From NCBI RefSeq assembly GCF_900585905.1, contig NZ_UTVH01000053.1:124001-188000 (forward strand): DNA of 64,000 nt. Direction: 5' to 3'. Made by a program: the position numbers and the translations under genes. How positions within the stretch are numbered: position 1 is the stretch's first letter; each line of letters starts with the position of its first letter. Below, piece by piece: positions 47,162 to 56,830 of the stretch. Below the pieces are notes generated by a model. That model worked only from the letters and a program-made list of their open reading frames with translations, searched no databases and had not been told where the DNA came from. This stretch comes from Pseudomonas viridiflava (GTDB lineage Bacteria > Pseudomonadota > Gammaproteobacteria > Pseudomonadales > Pseudomonadaceae).

Positions 47162-47500
47162 TTACATGGCGCGTTCGTTGGTTTCGCGCTGCTCGCAGGT
47201 CATGAAGCCCTTGTTGTCAACGCGACCGTTAGCGTCAAAGCTCACGTGATAAACCTGCTCGTGGTTGTCCTTGTTCATCACGTAGTTGTTGCAGGTGCCA
47301 GGGTGCACTTTGCGCTGTACGCGAGTGGACGGGGTGCCGCCGATAGTCAGCACCTGCTGCTCGGTCATGCCGTTCTCGACCTGCTTGACCAGAGGCTCGT
47401 TACGATAGGTCACGAAGTCCACCGGATTTTGCACAGTGGTGTTGGCGCAGCCGCTGACGGCGGCAAATACGAACATGGCCGCGAGGCTCTTCTTGATCAT
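47162..47500 (-). CDS. osmE: Osmotically inducible lipoprotein OsmE
   Basis: A 112-residue SmpA/OmlA-fold lipoprotein with a lipobox at VSGC. It shows VENGMTEQQVLTIGGTPST and the GTCNNYVM and GFMTCEQ cysteine segments that match E. coli OsmE. The ATG at 47500 is preceded by GGAGTG; a GTG 9 bp upstream is in frame but overlaps that site. Corresponds to PAO1 PA4876. Confidence 0.9.
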   Translation of the reverse strand: MIKKSLAAMFVFAAVSGCANTTVQNPVDFVTYRNEPLVKQVENGMTEQQVLTIGGTPSTRVQRKVHPGTCNNYVMNKDNHEQVYHVSFDANGRVDNKGFMTCEQRETNERAM

Positions 47501-47783
47501 GAAAATCACTCCAATGACCGAGCCATTGTTGGCCCGTTGCAGCTTTGAGCGTTGCCTGTGGCTGAGAGTTCGATTATTTGATGGCGATGGGGCATTACCT
47601 TTTTGAGAGGCCCGTCACGGCCTGAAAAATCGCTGGCACGTTCGCAATACACTGAGGTCAATGTGATGGCAAGGGCATCAATCCTCTGCAGTTGTCTCTA
47701 ATCTGCCGCGCCTGAACGGCGCTGCCTCTGGCTGTTTGATCCTTGTGTGGTGCCGATCGGTTGGTCGGTACTGGAGTGATGCA

Positions 47784-48032
47784 ATGAGCGATAAAGAACA
47801 CTACGAAATCGAATACACCCTGGCGGGTGAGCACCATGTGGACGTGATCGAAAATCTGGATGTGCCGATCATTGAGGTGGTCCAGGAACTGGCGCTCAAA
47901 CACCACGTGATGCTCGATGAAGTGCTGCACAGCACTGGCGCATTCGACGACGGCATTCCCCATGCCGCCGGTATCACCGACGTGTCGATTCACAGCGTTG
48001 AAGACCAGAGTATGTCCAGCCCGACAGGCTGA
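47784..48032 (+). CDS. Conserved small protein of unknown function
   Basis: An 82-residue acidic protein, MSDKEHYEIEYTLAGEHHVD then VIENLDVPIIEVVQELALKH. The ATG at 47784 has GGAG ten bases upstream. The pattern suggests a small alpha/beta protein; no motif or signal peptide was recognised. It is divergent from osmE. Confidence 0.7.
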   Translation: MSDKEHYEIEYTLAGEHHVDVIENLDVPIIEVVQELALKHHVMLDEVLHSTGAFDDGIPHAAGITDVSIHSVEDQSMSSPTG

Positions 48033-48119
48033 TACTGGTCGGCGTGCTCAGCAACTTCTTGACTACACTTCGTTGCAGGCCGTGCCGCTCGGCATGGCGA
48101 CTGCCCCGGAGAGATTGCA

Positions 48120-48404
48120 ATGAAGATGCTGCACGCCCCTTTGTTGTTGCTAGGCCTACTGCTGTCCGCGCCAGGTTTTGCGGCAACGGCACAACAGAAC
48201 AAAATGACAAGCTGCAATGCAGACGCCAGCGCCCGGTCCCTCAAGGGCGATGAGCGCAAAGCGTTCATGAGCCAGTGCCTCAAGGCTGCCCCCGTGCAGA
48301 CCCAGCAGGAGAAAATGAAGACCTGCAATGCCACCGCCGCTAGCCAGAAGCTCAAGGGCGATGAGCGCAAGGCCTTCATGAGTGATTGTCTCAAGAAGAA
48401 ATAA
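48120..48404 (+). CDS. PsiF-repeat periplasmic protein
   Basis: A 94-residue secreted protein with a signal peptide (MKMLHAPLLLLGLLLSAPGF) and two PsiF repeats, each with Cys, LKGDERKAFMS and Cys-Leu-Lys. PsiF is phosphate-starvation inducible in E. coli; the biochemical role is unknown. It lies 87 bp after the small conserved gene. Confidence 0.88.
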   Translation: MKMLHAPLLLLGLLLSAPGFAATAQQNKMTSCNADASARSLKGDERKAFMSQCLKAAPVQTQQEKMKTCNATAASQKLKGDERKAFMSDCLKKK

Positions 48405-48593
48405 TTTTCCTCGCGGTCCATCGAGCCTGAAAACACCGCTTTCATGCCCGATTCCCGTCGATTTCGTCCAGTTGTGCACAGGCTGCCTGCAAGGCAATAG
48501 AACTCCTTCCTCACCTGCTTATCTGATCACTGGTTCCCGGCACTGAACGCTGGCAGACTGCCTGCCTCTTCGCGCCGTTCGTCTTGAGGCTCT

Positions 48594-49604
48594 ATGCCCA
48601 CGTTCTCTTCACGCCAAATCCTGTTGGCCAGCTGGATCCTGATATTTGGCGGCCTGTTGATGGTGCTGCCATTCAAATTGTTGCCAAGCCTGCTCGCCGG
48701 TCTGCTGGTGTATGAGCTGGTCAACATGCTGACCCCCAAGCTGCAGAAGCTCATCGCCGGAGAGCGCGCCCGCTGGCTGGCGGTTGCGTTGCTCGGCACG
48801 CTGGTGGTCAGCGTCCTGGCGTTGATTTTTGCCGGCGCTTTCAGCTTCGTGCTGCATGAGGCGGAAAACCCCGGCGCCTCGCTGGACAAGTTCATGGTGC
48901 TGGTGGACCGTGCCCGCGGCCAGTTGCCGCCGTTTATAGACGCCTACCTGCCAGCCAGCGCCGCCGAATTCCGGGTGTCACTGGGCGAGTGGCTGCAAAA
49001 GCATGTCGGTGAACTGCAACTGATCGGCAAGGGCGCGGCGCATATGTTTGTCACCATGCTGATCGGCATGGTGCTGGGTGCGATCATCGCCCTGCAGCGT
49101 ATCTCTGATGTGCACACGCGCAAGCCACTGGCCGCTGCGCTGTTCAATCGCCTCAGCCTGTTGAGCCGGGCCTTTCGCAATATCGTCTTCGCGCAGATCA
49201 AGATCTCGTTGCTCAACACGGCGTTCACCTCGGTGTTCCTGGTGATCGTCCTGCCGCTGTGCGGGATTCACCTGCCGCTGACCAAGACGCTGATCATCAT
49301 GACCTTCCTGCTCGGCTTGCTGCCGGTGGTGGGCAACCTGATGTCCAATACGCTGATCTTTATCGTCGGCATGTCGATTTCGATCTGGGTGGCGCTGGCA
49401 GCGCTGGGTTACCTGATCGTGATCCACAAGGTTGAATATTTCCTCAACGCGCGCATCGTTGGCGGCCAGATCAACGCCAAATCGTGGGAGTTACTCTTGG
49501 CGATGCTGCTGTTCGAAGCCGCATTCGGCCTGCCGGGCGTGGTGGCAGGGCCGATTTACTACGCGTATCTGAAGAGCGAATTGCAGAAGGAAGGGTTGGT
49601 GTAG
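48594..49604 (+). CDS. AI-2E family (PerM-like) membrane transporter
   Basis: A 336-residue protein with about eight membrane helices, including a hairpin N-terminus (ILLASWILIFGGLLMVLPFK) and the C-terminal LPVVGNLMSNTLIFIVGMSI typical of the AI-2E transporter superfamily. Members export autoinducer-2 or act as Na+/H+ exchangers, so the substrate cannot be assigned. Confidence 0.85.
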   Translation: MPTFSSRQILLASWILIFGGLLMVLPFKLLPSLLAGLLVYELVNMLTPKLQKLIAGERARWLAVALLGTLVVSVLALIFAGAFSFVLHEAENPGASLDKFMVLVDRARGQLPPFIDAYLPASAAEFRVSLGEWLQKHVGELQLIGKGAAHMFVTMLIGMVLGAIIALQRISDVHTRKPLAAALFNRLSLLSRAFRNIVFAQIKISLLNTAFTSVFLVIVLPLCGIHLPLTKTLIIMTFLLGLLPVVGNLMSNTLIFIVGMSISIWVALAALGYLIVIHKVEYFLNARIVGGQINAKSWELLLAMLLFEAAFGLPGVVAGPIYYAYLKSELQKEGLV

Positions 49605-49613
49605 AAGCAGATC

Positions 49614-49736
49614 CTGTAGGAGCTTCCGGGGTGGCGTCCCACCGAGCACCGCGAGGCAGCGATGGCGGCGTATCAGGTATAACGCCATCGCTGCCTCGCG
49701 GTGCTCGGTGGAACGCCACCCCGGGAACTGCTACAG
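49614..49736. repeat. Near-perfect 123 bp inverted repeat just after the AI-2E gene
   Basis: CTGTAGGAGCTTCCGGGGTG... pairs along almost its whole length with the right half, CCACCCCGGGAACTGCTACAG, around a short TATCAGGTATAA-like centre. It starts 10 bp after the stop and lies between convergent genes, so it may also end transcription. Confidence 0.85.
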
Positions 49737-49753
49737 ATCATGCGCTGCAGTTT

Positions 49754-51019
49754 CTAGCCGTACCGCTTCTTGGCTTCAATCGCCAGGCCGCTGCCAATGC
49801 TGCCGAAGATGTTGCCTTCAACGTGACGCGCATTGGGCAACATGGCGGCCACGCTGTTGCGCAGGGCCGGGATGCCGCTTGAACCGCCGGTGAAAAACAC
49901 CGTATTGACCTGATCGACCCGGGCGCCCGCTCGGGTCAGCAGTTCGCTGACGCTGTTGCGCACCCGCTCCAGCTGCGAATCGATGGCCGCCTCGAACATC
50001 ACTCGGCTCAAGTCCACGCTCAGACCCTTTTCGATCCGGTCCATAGCCAGGTGACGGTTTTCGCTGTGGGTCAGTTCGATCTTGGTTTCTTCCACTTCCA
50101 TCGCCAGCCAGTGCCCGGCGCGCTGGTCGATCAGCTTGAACAGGCGGTCGATGCCCTGGGTGTCTTCGATGTCGTAACGCATGCTGCCCAGCGCCAACTG
50201 CGATTTTTGCGAGTAGACCGAGTTGATGGTGTGCCAGGTTGCCAGGTTCATGTGGTGGCTGGTGGGCATGTAGGCCTGGCTTTTCATCCGGCTGCCGTAT
50301 CCGAACAGCGGCATGACGCCATGCAGGCTCAGCTGTTTGTCGAAGTCGGTACCGCCGATGTGCACGCCGCCGGTGGCGAGGATGTCTTCGTGACGGTCGT
50401 CATAGAAACGACGGTCCGGCGACAGGCGCACCAGGGAGAAGTCAGACGTACCGCCGCCAATATCGACGATCAGCACCAGCTCTTCACGGGTGATAGTGGA
50501 CTCGTAATCGAATGCCGCCGCTATGGGCTCGTACTGAAACGACACATCCTTGAAGCCGATCTTGCGCGCCACTTCGGCCAGTGTGTCTTCGGCTTCCTGG
50601 TCAGCGCCGATGTCGTCGTCGACGAAATGCACCGGGCGCCCCAGCACCACTTCTTCGAACTCACGGCCTGCGCTGGCCTCGGCACGCTTCTTCAGCTCGC
50701 CGATGAACAGCGCCAGCAAGTCCTTGAACGGCATGGCGGTGCCCAGCACGCTGGTGTCGTGCTTGATCAGCTTGGACCCCAGCAGGCTCTTGAGCGAGCG
50801 CATCAGGCGGCCTTCGTAGCCCTCCAGGTACTCGTGCAGCGCCAGACGGCCGTAGACCGGGCGGCGTTCTTCCATGTTGAAGAACACCACCGAAGGCAGG
50901 GTGATCTTGTTGTCCTCCAGCTCGATCAGCGACTCCATGCCGGGCCGGAACCAGCCAACGGTGGAATTGGACGTGCCAAAGTCGATGCCGCAGGCACGGG
51001 CCGGGGATTGGTCAGTCAT
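49754..51019 (-). CDS. Hsp70-family protein (YegD-like)
   Basis: A 421-residue actin-like ATPase with phosphate-1 ACGIDFGTSNST and phosphate-2 VDIGGGTSDFSL motifs and the adenosine motif VFFTGGSSGIPALR. It has no substrate-binding domain, like E. coli YegD. The ATG at 51019 gives the family start MTDQSPARACGIDFG; the frame runs 21 bp further. It is divergent from cbpA, suggesting a chaperone pair. Corresponds to PAO1 PA4873. Confidence 0.87.
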   Translation of the reverse strand: MTDQSPARACGIDFGTSNSTVGWFRPGMESLIELEDNKITLPSVVFFNMEERRPVYGRLALHEYLEGYEGRLMRSLKSLLGSKLIKHDTSVLGTAMPFKDLLALFIGELKKRAEASAGREFEEVVLGRPVHFVDDDIGADQEAEDTLAEVARKIGFKDVSFQYEPIAAAFDYESTITREELVLIVDIGGGTSDFSLVRLSPDRRFYDDRHEDILATGGVHIGGTDFDKQLSLHGVMPLFGYGSRMKSQAYMPTSHHMNLATWHTINSVYSQKSQLALGSMRYDIEDTQGIDRLFKLIDQRAGHWLAMEVEETKIELTHSENRHLAMDRIEKGLSVDLSRVMFEAAIDSQLERVRNSVSELLTRAGARVDQVNTVFFTGGSSGIPALRNSVAAMLPNARHVEGNIFGSIGSGLAIEAKKRYG

Positions 51020-51127
51020 GTCGTTTGCGTTTCCAGTCAAAAAACGGCCGCGCAGTGTATGTCAGTGCAGGGCTTATGCGTAGGTCAACCATCGCTATTA
51101 CGCAGATATCTGTATTTCGCCGAATCA

Positions 51128-51156
51128 CTTGAAGTCATCGCCCGCCCCCCCAATCT
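51128..51156 (+). promoter_or_regulatory. Putative sigma-32 heat-shock promoter upstream of cbpA
   Basis: CTTGAA (51128-51133) and CCCCAATCT (51148-51156) with 14 bp between them match the heat-shock consensus CTTGAA...CCCCAT. It points at cbpA and would leave a leader of about 150 nt. Confidence 0.5.
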
Positions 51157-51317
51157 CTGGGGAACTGTCAGCTAACCTGGCCGCCACCTGTGCGAAACAT
51201 CATGTCAGAGCGTTCGGCGGCCGATACACTTCAGCGTAATTAGATCCAGACACCTGACATCAGAGGCTGCTGCGCGCGCATTCGTGCAGCACCAGACACA
51301 CCGGGGACGAGTAGCAG

Positions 51318-52262
51318 ATGGACTTCAAAGACTATTACAAGATACTTGAGGTGCAACCGACGGCGGATGAGAAGGCAATCAAGGCCGCCTACCGCAAGTT
51401 GGCGCGCAAGTATCATCCTGACGTCAGCAAAGAAGCAGGCGCGGAAGACAAGTTCAAGGAAGCGGGCGAAGCCTACGAAGTGCTGAGCAGCCCGGAAAAG
51501 CGCGCCGAGTATGACGATTTGCGCAAGTACGGTCAGCAGGGGCGGCCTTTTCAGCCGCCGCCAGGCTGGCAGAGCCGGGCCGGTGCAGGCGCGGGTGGTT
51601 TTGGCGACGAAAACGGCGATTTCTCCGACTTCTTCAGCTCCATCTTCGGTGGTCGTGCCCAGCAGCAGGGCGGCAGAAGCCGCAACCCCGGTCGCCGTGG
51701 TCAGGACGTGGAAATGGAGCTGGCGGTGTTTCTCGAGGAAACCCTGTCGGGTGAATCCAAGCAGGTTAGTTTCAAAGTGCCGCAACACAATGCCGGCGGC
51801 CAGCGCATGGCCGACATCACCAAGACGTTGAACGTGAAGATCCCGGCCGGCGTGGCGGATGGCGAGCGCATCCGCCTCAAGGGTCAGGGTGCGCCTGGTG
51901 TGGCGGGTGGCGAAAACGGCGACCTTTACCTGATCATCCGCCTCGCTCCGCACCCGCATCTGGAGGTCGAGGGTCACGATCTGATCATCACCGTCCCGCT
52001 GGCACCGTGGGAAGCTGCGCTGGGCGCCAAGGTGGCGGTGCCGACGCTGACCGGCAAGATCAACCTGACCATTCGTCCCGACAGCCAGAACGGCCAACGT
52101 TTGCGGATCAAGGGTAACGGTCTGTTGAACAAACAGGGTCAGCGCGGCGATCTGCTGGCGCAGCTCAAGATCGTAATGCCCAGGTCAAGCGACGAAGCCG
52201 CCCAGGCGCTGTGGAAGCAACTGGCCGAGAAAGCCCGGTTCGATCCGCGCACGCAGTGGTAG
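51318..52262 (+). CDS. cbpA: DnaJ-class co-chaperone CbpA
   Basis: A 314-residue protein with a J-domain ([23 protein letters not shown] in KYHPDVS), a Gly/Phe linker, and two C-terminal beta-sandwich substrate domains ([13 protein letters not shown]). No zinc-finger region, as in CbpA. It binds curved DNA and stimulates DnaK in E. coli. It is divergent from the Hsp70-like gene. Confidence 0.92.
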   Translation: MDFKDYYKILEVQPTADEKAIKAAYRKLARKYHPDVSKEAGAEDKFKEAGEAYEVLSSPEKRAEYDDLRKYGQQGRPFQPPPGWQSRAGAGAGGFGDENGDFSDFFSSIFGGRAQQQGGRSRNPGRRGQDVEMELAVFLEETLSGESKQVSFKVPQHNAGGQRMADITKTLNVKIPAGVADGERIRLKGQGAPGVAGGENGDLYLIIRLAPHPHLEVEGHDLIITVPLAPWEAALGAKVAVPTLTGKINLTIRPDSQNGQRLRIKGNGLLNKQGQRGDLLAQLKIVMPRSSDEAAQALWKQLAEKARFDPRTQW

Positions 52263-52287
52263 TCAGCGCGCGGCGTAACAATGAGCG

Positions 52288-52375
52288 GTGGGACCGTCTT
52301 TAGCCGGGAAGGCCCTGGCAGATGGTGCAAGGTGCAGTGTCTGGACATGCCGCCCTCCCCGCTAAAGCCTGCGCA
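52288..52375. repeat. Degraded REP-type palindrome between cbpA and the kinase gene
   Basis: GTGGGACCGTCTTTAGCCGGG starts the element; the right arm CCCGCTAAAGCCTGCGCAGCC has lost several pairing bases. Lies between convergent genes. Confidence 0.55.
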
Positions 52376-52400
52376 GCCCGGAGCGGGCTTGGTTTGCACC

Positions 52401-53534
52401 CTAGACGCTCTTGGGCAAGACCACGGTAAAGGTTGTGCCGTCGCCGACATTGGAGGTGACCGTGATGCTGCCGCCGTGGGCATTGACCACTTCCTTGACG
52501 ATGAACAGCCCCAGCCCCAGGCTGGTGGTCTGATCCTGGGGCGCAATGCTGTCGGTGGTACTGCGCACCAGCGGGTCGAAGATAGTGCCGATGGCACCCT
52601 CGGCGATGGGTTCGCCAACGTTGTGCACCGCCAGCTCGATGTAGCCTTCGTCGCCGCTGATGCTCACCGCCACTTCATTGCCCGGCTGTCCATGTTGCAG
52701 CGCGTTACCGATCAGGTTCTGCAGCAACTGGTCGATGCGTCCGCGATCCCAATGGCCGATGGTGTCGCCCTTCACGGTCAGGCGCGGATGTGATTCAGGT
52801 TGCCCGGCGCAGGCTTCGCTGATTGCATCGCGACAGGCGCTGGCGAAGTCCATGCTCTTGCGCTCGATCGGCAGGCTGGCGCCAAGGCGGCTGCGCACGA
52901 ATTCCAGCAGATCACTGACCATCGCGCCCATGTGGCGGGTGCTGGTTTTGATCTGTGAGACGTAATTGAGGGTTTTGTCGTCCAGGCCCTCACGTCGCGC
53001 CAGCAGTTCGGTGGACATACTCACCGCTTGCAAGGGCGAGCGCAGATCGTGGCCCAGAATCGCCAGAAAGATATCGCGAGAGCGGTCGACCTGCTGGGCA
53101 TAAGCCGCCGTGGACTCGGCCAGCGCTTCATCAATGGCTTCGTTGAAACGAATCATGTCGGTGAAGTACGACATGTCCGGTCGGGAAAGGCTCTCCACCC
53201 ACAGGCGGATAACGCTCGCGCGCAGGTGGCGGAATTCCGAGGTCATCTGCACCAGGTCGAACCCCACCATGTGCCGCAGCTCGCCATGGCTGGCCGCTGC
53301 TTCGTCAAGGCTCGGGGTCTTGCCCAGGTCCTCGCCCTTGGACTTGGCCGCCTGTTCACTCTTGGTTTGCGCGGTGTCCATGTCTCGCGCGGCTGCCAGC
53401 AGAATCACTTTGGCGTGATCACGCAGCTCGACGCTGTTCATGGTATCGGCGGCAGGCTTGACGGTTTTGGCAAAGTTCTCCCACTCGTCGACGATGCGAT
53501 CCGCATGAGCAACGATGAAATCGGATAGACGCAT
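52401..53534 (-). CDS. Soluble sensor histidine kinase with RsbRD-like N-terminal domain
   Basis: A 377-residue cytoplasmic kinase with no membrane segment. The N-terminal part (about 1-145) resembles RsbRD_N-type sensing domains (MRLSDFIVAHADRIVDEWEN), then HisKA with H162 in LGHDLRSPLQ, and HATPase_c with NLIGNALQHG and SLGLGLFIVKEV. No response regulator adjoins it, so it is an orphan kinase. The signal it senses is unknown. Confidence 0.85.
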   Translation of the reverse strand: MRLSDFIVAHADRIVDEWENFAKTVKPAADTMNSVELRDHAKVILLAAARDMDTAQTKSEQAAKSKGEDLGKTPSLDEAAASHGELRHMVGFDLVQMTSEFRHLRASVIRLWVESLSRPDMSYFTDMIRFNEAIDEALAESTAAYAQQVDRSRDIFLAILGHDLRSPLQAVSMSTELLARREGLDDKTLNYVSQIKTSTRHMGAMVSDLLEFVRSRLGASLPIERKSMDFASACRDAISEACAGQPESHPRLTVKGDTIGHWDRGRIDQLLQNLIGNALQHGQPGNEVAVSISGDEGYIELAVHNVGEPIAEGAIGTIFDPLVRSTTDSIAPQDQTTSLGLGLFIVKEVVNAHGGSITVTSNVGDGTTFTVVLPKSV

Positions 53535-53709
53535 GGTCTGATAACCCTTGCTGCGGGAGCGGTGAGGAGATGGCGCATCTTACAGCGTTTGCTCAGCTTT
53601 TGGGGCTGGCGAAGGGCGGGTGTCGATTCATCCAGGTCGCGACGGATGGACTGACGCCTTATTGACCAAGCTCACCTTTATCAAACAACAATCTGATTTG
53701 AGCGCTATC
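53535..53709. other. Non-coding gap before the palindromic array
   Basis: 175 bp that hold the presumed promoter of the kinase gene on the minus strand. No other gene or RNA is seen. Together with the array it makes a 999 bp gene-free stretch. Confidence 0.5.
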
Positions 53710-54515
53710 CAGTAGGAGCCCAGGAGCAGCGCGACTCGGCGATGGCGTTCTACCTGAAACACCGCTATCGCGGCCTCGCGGTGCTCGGGCGCTCCTACAG
53801 CATGCCGCAAAACATCCGCTGCCCCCGATCCTGTAGGAGCCCAGGAGCAGCGCGACTCGGCGATGGCGGCGTACCTGACACACCGCTATCGCGGCCTCGC
53901 GGTGCTCGGGCGCTCCTACAGCATGCCGCAGAACCACCGGCTGCCCCCGATCCTGTAGGAGCCCAAGAGCAGCGCGACTCCGCGATGGCATCCGACCTGA
54001 CACACCGCCATCGCGGCCTCGCGGTGCTCGGGCGCTCCTACAGCATGCCGCAGAACCAACGGCTGCCCCCGATCCTGTAGGAGCCCAGGAGCAGCGCGAC
54101 TCGGCGATAGCGCTCTACCTGACACACCGCCATCGCGGCCTCGCGGTGCTCGGGCGCTCCTACAGCATGCCGCAGAACCACCGGCTGCTCCCGATCCTGT
54201 AGGAGCCCAGAAGCAGCGCGACTCGGCGATGGCGGCGTACCTGACACACCGCTATCGCGGCCTCGCGGTGCTCGGGCGCTCCTACAGCATGCCGCAAAAC
54301 ATCCGCTGCCCCCGATCCTGTAGGAGCCCAGAAGCAGCGCGACTCGGCGATAGCGTCCGACCTGACACACCGCTATCGCGGCCTCGCGGTGCTCGGGCGC
54401 TCCTACAGCATGCCGCAAAACATCGGCTGCCCCCGATCCTGTAGGAGCCCAGGAGCAGCGCGACTCGGCGATAGCGTTCTACCTGACACACCGCTATCGC
54501 TGCCTCGCGAAGGGA
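53710..54515. repeat. Seven-unit tandem array of 121-122 bp palindromic elements
   Basis: Units start at 53710, 53831, 53953, 54075, 54197, 54318 and 54439; spacing is 121 or 122 bp and the last unit is cut short. Each unit opens GTAGGAGCCCAGGAGCAGCG, crosses a short variable centre (GCGTACCTGACACACC or similar), and closes with CGGTGCTCGGGCGCTCCTAC, followed by a linker CAGCATGCCGCA...CGATC. Each is therefore a long imperfect hairpin. Open frames crossing it (up to about 126 codons) are repeats of one another and not genes. Confidence 0.92.
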
Positions 54516-54533
54516 GCGCTGCAGCGCTCACGA

Positions 54534-56600
54534 TCATTGCACTGTCTTGGGCGCTTTGCCGGACCTCATCTGCTCCAGTAGCGGTGCGCACTGGTTGGGT
54601 TCTCCGGAACTGGGTACCACCAGCGCCAGCAGACCGGCCGCCGGGCCCACGGCAGCGCCGAGCAGGACCATGCCGGCGCCACGCAGCAGCAACGGTCCGG
54701 TCTGCACCCCCGCATCAGGCTTGGCGAACGGGCCGCGCACGTACAGCGGCGAACGCAACGAGAACACTCTGAAGCCCTTGGACTCAGGCTTGACCTGCAG
54801 ATCCAGCTGTTCGGTCTTGAAGTTGGCGGTGCCGTCGATGAAGATAATCGCGTTCTCGGTATCGAAGGCAAACAATCGTGTCGTCGCCAGGCCGTCCTTG
54901 ATGCCCAGATCAGATGCGGCGCAGTTGATCTTCACGTCCTTGTCGCCAAACAGACGGCCCATCACGTAGTTGCCCACGTTCAGCCCGGCAATCTCCATCA
55001 GGCCACGGCTGATTGCGCCGTCATTGACCAACATTTTCAGGTCGCCATTGGCTGTACCCAGCAGCGCAGCAATGGAATTGCCACGGCCTGCGATGTCGGC
55101 ATCACCGGCCAACTCACCAAAACTGGTCTTCATCGGCTCGAAGGTCGGGAACAGCTGTTTCAGCTTGAGATTACGCGCTGACAGCTTGGCTCGCCCCTGC
55201 ATCGGCTGGCTACGGCCATCGAGGCGGATGTCAGCATCCAGCTTGCCCCCGGCGACACCAAAACGCAGCGGCTGCAGACTCAACTGGCCATCGTCCAGCA
55301 CCACATGGGTGTAAAGATCGGAAAACGGCAGCTCAGGGCTTTTCACGATGCGCTTACCGGTAAACTCCACATCGGCGTCCATGGCGCGCCAGCGATCAGT
55401 CTGGAACTCTTCCACCGGCAAAACCTTGCCCGCAGGCTGTTTGCTGTCGCCCCCACGTTTTTTCTGTTTGGCATTGGAATCAGCGCCAATCAGTGGCGCC
55501 AGATCGGTGAACAGCAGCTGATTGGACACCAGTGCCCCGCTGAGCTTGGGTCGCGGCTGACTGGCGACGAAACCCAGGTCACCATGAATATCGCTCTCGC
55601 CGATCTTGCCGTTGAAATCCTCATAGCGGAAATTGGCCCCTGCTGCATCGTGCAGTTTGGCAATCAGTCGCCCGTCCGTTGAGTAGGCAGGCGAATCCGG
55701 CAGGGTCACGCCGGTCAGCGGATAAAGGTTGGCCAGGCTGTTGCCGGACAGTTTCAGGCGCAGATCCAGCGCCCCCAGATTCTGCGGATCGGTCACCGTA
55801 CCCGCGGCCGCTGCGCGGGTATTGCCGACCTGTACGTCGACCTGAACCGGGAACGGTTGATTGGCGTCCTTGAGCGCCAACAGGCCGCCAAGTTTGCCGG
55901 TGCCGTTAAGCTTCTGGCCGTGATACTGGCCTTTGAAACTCAGGCCAAAAGCGTAATCCTGGGGTGCCACACCTTTGTCGCGCACTTTCTTCGCCTGACC
56001 TTTGCCAACGATGTCGTCGAACGGAATCGGCTGGCCCAGTGGATCGATAACCACATTGACCTGGGTGTCGAGCTTCTGGTCACTGTAGCCGACCAGGCCT
56101 TTGTCGAATTTGATGGCCCCAATGTCCAGCACCCAGCTGGAAGGCTTGGCATCCGGATCGGCTTCGGGCAGGTCGAAGACCCAGTTGGCACGGCCGTCAG
56201 CCAGACGCTCAAGGTGGGCATCAGGCCCGGTCAGGTCGATGCGCGGGATCACCACTTGCTGCGCAATCAGCGGCAGCGGCGACAGGCGAAACTCGACCCG
56301 CTTGAGGGTGACCATGTTGGGCGTTTTCGACCAGTCCGGATTACCCAGGCTCAAATCTTCAGCGACGAAATGCGGCCATGGCACCCAGGCGCGCCAACCG
56401 CCCTCTTCGGCTTCGCGCTGCCAGATCACCGCCAGGTTGCCATTGATGGCGAACGGTCGGTGCAACGCGGCACTGACCTTTTCATTGAGCGTCGGCTTGA
56501 TCCGATTCCAGTCAAAGGTGGCGATCACGATCACCAATACGGCCAACAGCACCAGCAGGGTGCCAGCGATCCAGGCAAAAATTTTACGGCTGCGCGTCAT
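54534..56600 (-). CDS. AsmA family inner-membrane protein
   Basis: A 688-residue protein with one N-terminal anchor helix (IFAWIAGTLLVLLAVLVIVI, about 6-26) and a large periplasmic part with AsmA N- and C-terminal signatures (LNEKVSAALHRPFAINGNLA, GRGNSIAALLGTANGDLKML). The AsmA-like/TamB-like group is linked to lipid transport to the outer membrane. The ATG at 56600 opens the anchor; the frame extends 99 bp further without support. Its stop lies only about 20 bp from the palindromic array. Confidence 0.9.
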   Translation of the reverse strand: MTRSRKIFAWIAGTLLVLLAVLVIVIATFDWNRIKPTLNEKVSAALHRPFAINGNLAVIWQREAEEGGWRAWVPWPHFVAEDLSLGNPDWSKTPNMVTLKRVEFRLSPLPLIAQQVVIPRIDLTGPDAHLERLADGRANWVFDLPEADPDAKPSSWVLDIGAIKFDKGLVGYSDQKLDTQVNVVIDPLGQPIPFDDIVGKGQAKKVRDKGVAPQDYAFGLSFKGQYHGQKLNGTGKLGGLLALKDANQPFPVQVDVQVGNTRAAAAGTVTDPQNLGALDLRLKLSGNSLANLYPLTGVTLPDSPAYSTDGRLIAKLHDAAGANFRYEDFNGKIGESDIHGDLGFVASQPRPKLSGALVSNQLLFTDLAPLIGADSNAKQKKRGGDSKQPAGKVLPVEEFQTDRWRAMDADVEFTGKRIVKSPELPFSDLYTHVVLDDGQLSLQPLRFGVAGGKLDADIRLDGRSQPMQGRAKLSARNLKLKQLFPTFEPMKTSFGELAGDADIAGRGNSIAALLGTANGDLKMLVNDGAISRGLMEIAGLNVGNYVMGRLFGDKDVKINCAASDLGIKDGLATTRLFAFDTENAIIFIDGTANFKTEQLDLQVKPESKGFRVFSLRSPLYVRGPFAKPDAGVQTGPLLLRGAGMVLLGAAVGPAAGLLALVVPSSGEPNQCAPLLEQMRSGKAPKTVQ

Positions 56601-56830
56601 TGCGTGACTCTCCAGATAGCGGCAGGCCTGCCTTGGCCTGTCGCGTGCGACTTTACATATCGACTCACAAACACCCTGAGGGTTTGACCGGCTATGCAAA
56701 TTACAGCAATTGCACCGCTACCGGGCACGCTTTGGCTGTTACCCATGTGAACGGCAGATCAAAACCCCTTCGACGCCGATAAAGCTGATTTGCTAGAGTG
56801 CAGCAGTCTTTCCACGACTTGTCCAAGACC

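Noticed and set aside
53710..54515. Possible CRISPR array or repeat-containing genes in the tandem array
   Set aside because: Units are 121-122 bp near-identical hairpins with no short repeat plus unique spacer pattern and no cas genes; the open frames are repeats of each other.
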